NCBI RefSeq assembly: GCF_003185915.1
Contig: NZ_QHLZ01000002.1
Span: forward strand, 423,844 to 487,843
Length of the DNA stretch: 64,000 nucleotides
Reading direction: 5' to 3'
DNA from: Arthrobacter psychrochitiniphilus
GTDB lineage: Bacteria > Actinomycetota > Actinomycetes > Actinomycetales > Micrococcaceae
The notes beneath the pieces were generated by a model. It was given only the letters and a program-made list of their open reading frames with translations. It was not told where the DNA came from and searched no databases. The translations under genes and the position numbers were made by a program. Shown piece by piece: positions 57,898 through 64,000 of this stretch; within the stretch, counting starts at the first letter, position 1, and every line of letters starts with the position of its first letter.

Positions 57898-57942
57898 ACC
57901 TCCTTTGGTCTAGGCGGTTACGGCATTTCCGTAACAGGAGGT
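57898..57942 (-). promoter_or_regulatory. rpsF leader fold, candidate S6:S18 autoregulatory element
   Basis: In the minus-strand RNA, ACCUCCU (57942-57936) followed directly by GUUACGG (57935-57929) makes the 5' side of a stem. The 3' side is CCGUAAC (57923-57917), a 12-base bulge (57916-57905), then AGGAGGU (57904-57898), which is the rpsF Shine-Dalgarno. A 14-bp stem with a one-sided bulge next to a CCG triplet that hides the ribosome-binding site fits the known S6:S18-binding leader motif. Confidence 0.55.
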
Positions 57943-58132
57943 TCTTTTGCGGTGCTGCCTGGCGCGAACACTCAACGAGTGGGTCCGGTGCCAGCACAGA
58001 CTTATCCATCCTACCGTAAGTACGACGCCGGGCACTCACCCCTGTGCGTAACTCTCGCCACACGCTGTGCCCCCTGCCGCGAGGCTCACTTTCAGCACCC
58101 CACGCATCAATCCGGCCGGCACCATCTTCATC

Positions 58133-58186
58133 CATCCGTGAGAAATGGTCGCTTTCTCGGCTCAAAACGACCATTTCTCACGGATG
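58133..58186. repeat. 19-bp perfect hairpin in the rpsF-jetA divergent region
   Basis: CATCCGTGAGAAATGGTCG at 58133-58151 pairs with 58168-58186 around a 16-base loop, and GGATGAA next to the right arm repeats part of the stem. The flanking genes diverge, so it is not needed as a terminator. The 412-bp gap 57888-58299 holds only the rpsF leader, this hairpin and the jetA promoter region. Confidence 0.75.
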
Positions 58187-58255
58187 AAAAGGATGAACCG
58201 CCAACGTCACGCTCGGACGGGGCCCAGAAGCGGCGGAAATGGCCACACCATGGCT

Positions 58256-58261
58256 TAAAAT
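58256..58261 (+). promoter_or_regulatory. Possible -10 element of the jetABC operon
   Basis: TAAAAT lies 38 bases upstream of the jetA ATG; transcription from here would give a leader of about 30 bases with GAAAGG as ribosome-binding site. The -35 is unclear. Confidence 0.4.
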
Positions 58262-58299
58262 GGGACTAACCCCGTCCCCTTTTGCCGAAAGGCTCTGCC

Positions 58300-59748
58300 A
58301 TGCGCTCCACTGACAACGCCGTTGCGCAGTGGCACGCGCAAAAACAGCTGCGGACAGGCCCGGCCTGGAAACTTCTCCAGGGTGCACCGTGGGCGCTTGC
58401 TTTTTTGCGGGCAGAATTCAGCGCCACCCGGCAGCGCGTTCCCCTAGAGGAATTCCATGCCTCGCTGACGGACTTCATGAAGGAGTTGCGGGAGGAGAGC
58501 CTCAGCCTGAACGAGGCCTGGCAGGCTTCGCATTATGCGGACTCTTGGGTACGCAGCCAGTTCCTGGCCCGGCCCATGGTTGATGGCAAGTTCCAGTACG
58601 AGCCAACGGCAGCCACGGCACGGGTGCTGGCGTTCATTGACACGCTCGGTGCCCGTCACACGAACCTGAACAGTTCACGTCTGAGCACGCTGCTGAACAG
58701 TATTGAAACGCTCTCGCAGCAAAGCGATCCCAACCCGGAGTCGCGCATCGCTGCCCTCGAAGCGGAAATTCTTGAGCGCCGCCATGAGATCAACGCGCTG
58801 CAAAACGGCGCCAGCCCGGCCGTGCTCTCCAACGACTCCGCGGTTGCCGCAACCCGCAGCGTGCTTGATCTAGCCGCCAGTCTGCCGGCTGATTTCAAGC
58901 GCATGCGCGACGGCGTTGAGGTCATGTTGCACACAATACGCACCGAAATCATGGAATCCTCCGTGACGAAGGGTGTTGCCGTAGGCCAGGTACTGGCAGG
59001 AGATAAGGCCCTGCGCGGCACGGCCGAGGGCGAGACCTTCAAAGGCTTCACCGAGTTCCTCAACAATCCCGTTCAGCAGGCCCGGTTCCGGCAATCGGTC
59101 AATGAAGTCCTGGAGCGGGACTTCACCGCGGCACTCACCTCCGAAGAACGGCACAACTTAGCCTCGCTGGTTCGGGAAATGCGCCGCCAGGCAGCCGAGG
59201 TCCACACGATCTACGGGCGCCTTTCGGAGAGCCTGCACGCCTACGTCCAGTCCGCAGAATTCCAAGAGTCGGTGCTGCTGCGCAAAGCCATCCATGCTGC
59301 CGAACAGGGTGTTGCTACGGCGTCCCTGGGATCCCGCACCCCGGTGGTGACACCGTTGCTGTTCTCACCCACCTTTGAAACATTGGCCGGGCTGGGGATC
59401 TTCAATCCGGAGGACCACGTACCGCCACCTAAACTGGCCGCTCCCCCGGCCCTCAGCGACGCCGATATCCACAGGACCCCGGCCACACCGGCACCCGATA
59501 TGCCCAAGTTGCTGGCCGCCGTGGAGCAGGCCAAGGAATTGCGCAATGGTGCCGCCACTCTTTCAGAGGCTTATGCCTGCCTGCCGGACGAGCTTCATCA
59601 CATCAACACGATTCGCGGACTGATTCTCGCTGCACGCGGTTCCAATCACAACCTGGATCCGGGCCGCAGCGAAACACTTTCATTCACACAGATTGACGGG
59701 ACCACGCGCACCGCAACCGTCCCCCTTTTCACCTTCACGAAGGACTAA
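58300..59748 (+). CDS. jetA: Wadjet system protein JetA (DUF3375)
   Basis: 482 residues from the ATG at 58300 with GAAAGG seven bases upstream. DUF3375: AVAQWHAQKQLRTGPAWKLLQGAPWALAFLRAEFSATRQRVPLEEFHASLTDFM...ADSWVRSQFLARPMVDGKFQYEPTAATARVLAFIDTL is the N-terminal winged-helix region of JetA, the kleisin-like (MukF/MksF-like) subunit. Residues about 145-170 (ESRIAALEAEILERRHEINAL) form a short coiled coil. JetA links the two JetC heads and recruits JetB. In Wadjet the complex extrudes loops on circular plasmid DNA and cleaves it through JetD. First gene of jetABC; 6 bp precede jetB. Confidence 0.93.
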   Translation: MRSTDNAVAQWHAQKQLRTGPAWKLLQGAPWALAFLRAEFSATRQRVPLEEFHASLTDFMKELREESLSLNEAWQASHYADSWVRSQFLARPMVDGKFQYEPTAATARVLAFIDTLGARHTNLNSSRLSTLLNSIETLSQQSDPNPESRIAALEAEILERRHEINALQNGASPAVLSNDSAVAATRSVLDLAASLPADFKRMRDGVEVMLHTIRTEIMESSVTKGVAVGQVLAGDKALRGTAEGETFKGFTEFLNNPVQQARFRQSVNEVLERDFTAALTSEERHNLASLVREMRRQAAEVHTIYGRLSESLHAYVQSAEFQESVLLRKAIHAAEQGVATASLGSRTPVVTPLLFSPTFETLAGLGIFNPEDHVPPPKLAAPPALSDADIHRTPATPAPDMPKLLAAVEQAKELRNGAATLSEAYACLPDELHHINTIRGLILAARGSNHNLDPGRSETLSFTQIDGTTRTATVPLFTFTKD

Positions 59749-59754
59749 CGCACC

Positions 59755-60426
59755 ATGAGCACCGAGCGCACCCTCTTTCCCGGCGACACCGGCTCATTTC
59801 CTCTGGACATGCGCCAAGCCCTCGTGCGGTTGCTACGCGGGCCCTACATTGACGGCGCAGCAGATCCAGCCCTGTGGACCACCATTCTCACGCACTCCGT
59901 CTCGCTCCAGCAGTATCTCAGCGAGATTTTCTTGTTGCTCAGTGTTGATAGTGAACGCAAAATTGCACTGCTCGCGCCCGCCGAGATTGAGGCAGTCCAT
60001 GCCCAGCCCATCGTGGCTAGAAAGCCCCTGCGCCGCGAGGAAACACTGCTTGCATTGCGTCTTCGGGTATTGCTGGATAGGCACGCTGGCACGGGGACGG
60101 ATGTGAGTATCTCCCGGGCGGGGGCACGGGAGATCCTGGCTGAACACCGTCAACCCGGCACTGTTGATGACAAGCGTCTGGACGAGGCCACGGATGCGGC
60201 ACTGGCCAGATTGCTCAACCTTAAGCTCATCCTGCCCACCGAGCTGGAGAACGAATACAGGGTCAGTAACGCCCTTGCGCTGGCCTTGCCGTTTGACTCC
60301 ATCGATCAAATACCGGCCTACCTGGCCGCACTGGATGCTGGCGCACAAGACGAGCCCGGCACCGACGAGCCAGCTACAGACGGCTCCGCTACTGACGACT
60401 CTGCCACGCAAGGGGCCTTCCTATGA
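59755..60426 (+). CDS. jetB: Wadjet system protein JetB (DUF4194)
   Basis: 223 residues. DUF4194, the KITE-like (MukE/MksE-like) winged-helix subunit: QALVRLLRGPYIDG, WTTILTHSVSLQQYLSEIFLLLSVDSERKIALL, RREETLLALRLRVLLDRH, LDEATDAALARLLNLKLILPTELENEYRVSNALALALPFDSI. It binds JetA and regulates the SMC-like motor. The C-terminal ~25 residues are an acidic DEPGTDEPATDGSATDDSA repeat-like tail. Its stop overlaps the jetC start (ATGA), so translation is coupled. Confidence 0.93.
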   Translation: MSTERTLFPGDTGSFPLDMRQALVRLLRGPYIDGAADPALWTTILTHSVSLQQYLSEIFLLLSVDSERKIALLAPAEIEAVHAQPIVARKPLRREETLLALRLRVLLDRHAGTGTDVSISRAGAREILAEHRQPGTVDDKRLDEATDAALARLLNLKLILPTELENEYRVSNALALALPFDSIDQIPAYLAALDAGAQDEPGTDEPATDGSATDDSATQGAFL

Positions 60427-63400
60427 GCATTGCAACAACCTTGCCCATCGGCGAGGAACTGAACCCCGGACAGTTCCGGTTGAGCCAAATTCAGATCATC
60501 AACTGGGGCACCTTCCACGGACGCCACAGCATGTATGTGGACCGTGCCGGTACCTTGCTAACGGGCCACCCAGGCGTGGGCAAGTCAACGCTTTTTGACG
60601 GCATCCAGCATATTTTCTATGCTGCGCCGAGGCTCAACGAATCCGCGCACGACGCGTCGAACCGCAAGGACCGCCGCACCACGTTCAGCTATATGCGCGG
60701 ACGCAAGATCAAAACTGCCCAGGGCGATGCATACCAACGCCCCAGCGCCACTTGGTCCGCCACAGCGCTCGTGTTCGAGGACGGATTGGGTAGGCACGTC
60801 ACTATTGCCGCCCTCTTTGACCTGCCGGCGAACGGCCTTGAGGGGCAGCTTGGCAAGCATTACCTCATCCATGACAAGCCCCTTGACACCCAGGCACTGG
60901 AGAACCACGGCAGCCGCCGCTTCTCGCCGTCGTCCCTGCACGCTGCGCTTCCCGGGGCCGAGGCCTTTGATGTGCACAAGACGTTTGCTGAGCGGTTCCG
61001 GCGCAAGCTGGGAATCCACAACGACAAGGCGTTCAGCTTGCTGCGAACGCTACAGAACGGCAAGGGCCTGGATAAGGGCGTCAACCGCTTCTTCCGCTAC
61101 GAGGTATTGGACAAGCCGGCCACACTGACCGCTGCCGCTGCCGCGGTGGAGGACTTCAGCCATCTCAGCGGTATTCACCGGCAGCTTCAGGACGCCCGTG
61201 GACAGCGAGATGCGCTGGCCCCTGTGCCTGCGCTGCATCAAAAAATGTGCGAATTGGGCGCAGAATATACCCGCACAGTTGAGCTAAAAAATGTTCAGCT
61301 TCCCCTTCTGCGCCAGCAATTCCAAGGGGAACTGCTGGCGGCCAAGGCCGTTGCACTGGAAGAGGCGCAGGAGCGCAAGCACACCGAAATCGCGGCTGCC
61401 ACACTAGCAAAGGACGCACTGGGTGAATCCGTGTCCGCGCTGGCCAACCAACATGCCAGCCATGGTGGGCATGCCATCGAGAATTTAGAAAAGGACATCC
61501 GCAGCGGTAAGCGCGAACTCACCGAGCGGGTACGTCTTGAGGCTGCTGTTAGGGAAGACCTCTCGGGGGCCGGGCTTGAATATGACTGGAGCCCTGATGG
61601 CCTGGCCGCAGCCCGCTCGGCCGCGGCAGACGGCGTCGAGCCTCAACAAGCACAGACCGATTCAGCCAAGGCCTACGAATATCAATCCGTTGCAGCGAGT
61701 GTGAATGTCAAGGCACAGAAGAAGGCGCTGCGTGCCGAGATTGCAGCCTATGAGCGCCGCGGCTCCAACATTGACTCGCGCAGCGCCGCGGCCCGCCGCG
61801 CCATTTGTGCCGCAACAGGGTTCGATGTCCAGGATATGCCGTTTGCCGGAGAGCTGGTGGACATTGGCGGCGGTCACAGTGCCTGGCGGCCTGCGGCGGA
61901 GAAGGTACTGCGTTCGCTCGCCACCACTTTGCTGGTGAGGGGTCCGGACGTCGCTGCCGTGACGGCCGCTATCAACACCCTTGAGGGCCATGGCAAGCTG
62001 CGCTGGATAGATCTGGGTGTTCCGGCCAAGCCAGCCAAGGCGGGGCGCGATCATTTGGTCACCAAACTTGATTTCCACGAGTCCGACGCCGGCGCCTGGC
62101 TACGTGGAAAAATCGCGGGAGACTTCGCATTAGCCTGCGTTGTAGACGACGCAGCATTGCACCAGCACGCAAAGGCAGTCTCGCAGGCCGGTACCGTGAA
62201 ACTCGGCGCCGCATTGTTTGAGCGTGATACCCGTACCATCAACCCAGCAGACTACTTGCTCGGATTCAACAATGGGGCCAAGATTGCCGAGCTGGAAGAG
62301 CAGGCGGAACTTCTGGCGGCCGAACAGTCAGCCGCAGAAGCCGCCGCCATGCAGAGCAGCCTAGTGAAGGAGGAATCGGCCCGCAAGCTTGCAACACTGA
62401 AGCGGATAGCCGGTGACTCCCGGCGCTTTGACGAACTGGACTCAACGGCACTAGCCACCACCTTGGACGGACTGGCGGCAACCTTGGAGAAAACCATTGC
62501 AGGCAGCACCACCTTGGCCCAACTCAGAGACTCCCTCACAGCGGCCCAGGCTGAACTGGAAGCTGCCGTGGGCCGGGTGGCTGTACTTCACCACGATCGC
62601 TCTGCCCTGGAGCGGGACCTTGCCTCGGTACAGGCCGTGCTCGCGGGTGGCGACTCAGCAAAGCCCGCCGACGATTGGGCGCAGGAAGCCTTTGCCCCCT
62701 ATCTCAGAGATGGTGAACCCAACACCCTTGAAGAGCTGGAAATGCTGTTAAGCCATGTCGCCGTGGACTTGGGTGAGCGTATCGCCACATTGAAGGAGCA
62801 CCAGTTCCGCACGGAAGGTGCGCTGAGCGAAATCTTTAAGGCCTTTGCCAGGGCGTTCGGACCCTCCATGAGCGCCAGCCACGGCACGGGCGCTGAGGCT
62901 GCACCACACTATGCCGAACTCTATGACCGCATTGTTTCCGATGGCCTACCCCAGCGTCAGGATGAGTTCAAGGAGTATTTCAACAACCGCTCCTACGAAC
63001 GTTTCTCGGACCTGTTGCAGTTGCTGGAGGAAGAGCGCCGTGCCATTGAGGAACGCATACTGCCGCTGAACCAGATTCTGGCAGACGTGCCCTTTGAAAA
63101 GGGCAGCCGCCTGCGCCTCGAAGTCAAAACCAGCATTCCGGACGAGGCCCGCACCTTCCGCCAAGACCTCAAGGAAGCACTGGGTAATGCCTACACCCAG
63201 GCCACGGAGGAAACCATGGCTTCCAGCTATCAGCAGCTAGAACTGCTGGTTAACGCGCTGGCCGATCCTGCCCTGGCTCATTGGACAGACACTGTATTGG
63301 ACGTCCGTCAACACGTGAGCATCAGCTGCAATGAGCACCGCCCTAACGGTGAGATTGAGACCGGCCTCGAGCCGGGCACACTCTCGGGCGGTGAGGGTCA

Positions 63401-63716
63401 GCGCTTCACCTCTTTCATCATGGGTGCCGCGTTGGCGTACCAGTTGGGGATCGATGCTCAGGGCTACAGCACCTACGGGACAGTGATGATCGATGAGGCC
63501 TTCATCCAGGCCAACTCCGAATACGCGGGGGCCGGCATCAACGCACTTCAGGAGTTTGGCTTCCAGTTGTTACTGGCTGCCCCGGAAGACAAGGTTGATT
63601 TGTCTCGTCACTTGGGCTCGGTGACGGACATTATCAAGCACCCGCACGCTAACGTCTCAGGATTTGTTTCCACGGGCCAGTCTCCCGCCACTGCCACGGC
63701 CATCATCTTGCGCTAA
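60423..63716 (+). CDS. jetC: Wadjet system SMC-like ATPase JetC
   Basis: 1097 residues, the normal JetC size. N-terminal ATPase half: QFRLSQIQIINWGTFHGRHSMYV and Walker A TGHPGVGKST (48-56). A long coiled-coil arm with a small hinge follows (about residues 280-800; the hinge candidate is VQDMPFAGELVDIGGGHSAWRPAAEKVLRSLATTLLV). The C-terminal half has the ABC signature LSGGEGQRF at 987 and Walker B TVMIDEAF at 1020-1027, giving a complete SMC/MukB-type head. It dimerises, binds JetA and JetB, and drives ATP-dependent DNA loop extrusion that recognises small circular DNA. It is closed by a terminator 45 bp after the stop, with no jetD behind it. Confidence 0.95.
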   Translation: MSIATTLPIGEELNPGQFRLSQIQIINWGTFHGRHSMYVDRAGTLLTGHPGVGKSTLFDGIQHIFYAAPRLNESAHDASNRKDRRTTFSYMRGRKIKTAQGDAYQRPSATWSATALVFEDGLGRHVTIAALFDLPANGLEGQLGKHYLIHDKPLDTQALENHGSRRFSPSSLHAALPGAEAFDVHKTFAERFRRKLGIHNDKAFSLLRTLQNGKGLDKGVNRFFRYEVLDKPATLTAAAAAVEDFSHLSGIHRQLQDARGQRDALAPVPALHQKMCELGAEYTRTVELKNVQLPLLRQQFQGELLAAKAVALEEAQERKHTEIAAATLAKDALGESVSALANQHASHGGHAIENLEKDIRSGKRELTERVRLEAAVREDLSGAGLEYDWSPDGLAAARSAAADGVEPQQAQTDSAKAYEYQSVAASVNVKAQKKALRAEIAAYERRGSNIDSRSAAARRAICAATGFDVQDMPFAGELVDIGGGHSAWRPAAEKVLRSLATTLLVRGPDVAAVTAAINTLEGHGKLRWIDLGVPAKPAKAGRDHLVTKLDFHESDAGAWLRGKIAGDFALACVVDDAALHQHAKAVSQAGTVKLGAALFERDTRTINPADYLLGFNNGAKIAELEEQAELLAAEQSAAEAAAMQSSLVKEESARKLATLKRIAGDSRRFDELDSTALATTLDGLAATLEKTIAGSTTLAQLRDSLTAAQAELEAAVGRVAVLHHDRSALERDLASVQAVLAGGDSAKPADDWAQEAFAPYLRDGEPNTLEELEMLLSHVAVDLGERIATLKEHQFRTEGALSEIFKAFARAFGPSMSASHGTGAEAAPHYAELYDRIVSDGLPQRQDEFKEYFNNRSYERFSDLLQLLEEERRAIEERILPLNQILADVPFEKGSRLRLEVKTSIPDEARTFRQDLKEALGNAYTQATEETMASSYQQLELLVNALADPALAHWTDTVLDVRQHVSISCNEHRPNGEIETGLEPGTLSGGEGQRFTSFIMGAALAYQLGIDAQGYSTYGTVMIDEAFIQANSEYAGAGINALQEFGFQLLLAAPEDKVDLSRHLGSVTDIIKHPHANVSGFVSTGQSPATATAIILR

Positions 63717-63761
63717 CGCCAAGCTAGGCGGCACAGAACACTGAAGGGATAAGACATCCGG

Positions 63762-63796
63762 AGGGCGGCAATCACTACGATTGCCGCCCTTCTTCT
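63762..63796 (+). terminator. Intrinsic terminator of jetABC
   Basis: AGGGCGGCAAT at 63762-63772 pairs perfectly with ATTGCCGCCCT at 63780-63790 around a 7-base loop and is followed by a T-rich stretch (TCTTCT). Confidence 0.8.
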
Positions 63797-63891
63797 GCCT
63801 CCGCCACTTCTGCTCCACCACGGCTCCAGAAGGAGGGGGTGGCCCCCAAATCTGGTGGTGGGAACCAAGGGAAGCCCGTTAAATGCGGGAA

Positions 63892-63980
63892 GCCGCCCTG
63901 GTGTGGGGCGGCTGGTGGTGTTGGTGGTGTTAAAGGTGGGGAGGCCCCGCACCTGGTGGTGTGGGGCCTCTACCCTTTTT
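63892..63980 (+). terminator. Stacked hairpins ending in a T run at the window end
   Basis: Two adjacent hairpins: GCCGCCC (63892-63898) with GGGCGGC (63906-63912), and a 13-bp stem, with one G-U pair, between 63941-63953 and 63958-63970, then TACCCTTTTT. A G/T-rich, low-complexity run (GGTGGTGTTGGTGGTGTT) lies between them. The second hairpin is a classical intrinsic terminator on the plus strand. No gene I can support feeds into it, so a small RNA or attenuator, or a terminator for transcription from further upstream, is possible. Confidence 0.55.
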
Positions 63981-64000
63981 GGTGTTGTCCGGCGGTGTCC

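Noticed and set aside
63713..63952. A 79-codon minus-strand frame at the window end
   Set aside because: It runs across two hairpins and a low-complexity run, has no RBS and an Arg/Pro/Thr-rich composition; treated as non-coding.
1..64000. tRNA or rRNA genes, insertion sequences
   Set aside because: I looked by eye for T-loop (GTTCRANNC) and CCA-end contexts, and for transposase-like proteins with flanking inverted repeats, and found none convincing. A covariance-model scan would settle the tRNA question.

Overview
The window is a piece of chromosome from a high-GC actinobacterium, most likely Micrococcaceae (Arthrobacter or a close relative). Grounds: the rpsF-ssb-rpsR-rplI-dnaB block, a bkd-type E1-alpha/E1-beta/E2 operon, leaderless promoters of the TANNNT type, actinobacterial families (CGNR zinc finger, DUF2079, WXG100-like, 4-TM phage-holin family) and NgcEFG-type amino-sugar import. 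About 55 genes are called. I see no tRNA, rRNA, CRISPR array, transposase or integrase.

Layout. 1-5.1 kb: heme use, with hmuT (5' end outside the window), hmuU, hmuV, a DUF2079 membrane protein, and convergent hmuO under a DtxR/IdeR-like box. 5.2-11.7 kb: MFS transporter, Gfo/Idh/MocA oxidoreductase divergent from an orphan excisionase-type HTH protein, alanine dehydrogenase, a GerMN-like lipoprotein and an aminotransferase. 11.7-16.8 kb: branched-chain 2-oxoacid dehydrogenase E2, E1-beta and E1-alpha (minus strand) with a 42-bp nested dyad upstream, then a HisC-like aminotransferase. 16.8-21 kb: small membrane protein, a WXG100-like protein next to an alpha/beta hydrolase, purB. 21.1-27.5 kb: SHOCT protein, a frameshifted small gene, thioesterase, aminotransferase, Pth2-like protein, rlmN, YdcF-type protein, DUF1304 protein.

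27.5-37.8 kb: poxB, then a polyol module: mannitol-type dehydrogenase, xylulokinase, SorC/DeoR-like regulator, ABC importer (binding protein and two permeases, no ATPase) and a sorbitol-type dehydrogenase. CTCA-NN-TGAG sites occur in both intergenic regions of this module, which suggests one regulator controls both arms. 37.8-44.4 kb: an inverted 32-bp-periodic repeat array, a MoaD/ThiS-BNR pair, a decayed MFS gene, copper resistance csoR-copZ-copA behind twin CsoR-like palindromes, and an EamA transporter. 44.4-51.4 kb: CGNR regulator and a GlcNAc/chitobiose module (ngcEFG, SIS isomerase, RpiR regulator, divergent kinase).

51.4-58 kb: two small membrane proteins, a MATE transporter, dnaB, a 610-bp gap with a cluster of DnaA-box-like 9-mers, then rplI, rpsR, ssb and rpsF; the rpsF leader folds like an S6:S18 autoregulatory element. 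58.3-63.7 kb: JetA, JetB and JetC of a Wadjet-type (SMC-like) anti-plasmid system. No JetD follows inside the window; JetC is closed by a terminator, and the last 280 bp hold stacked hairpins and no convincing gene. All functional statements come from reading motifs and context by eye; no database search was run.
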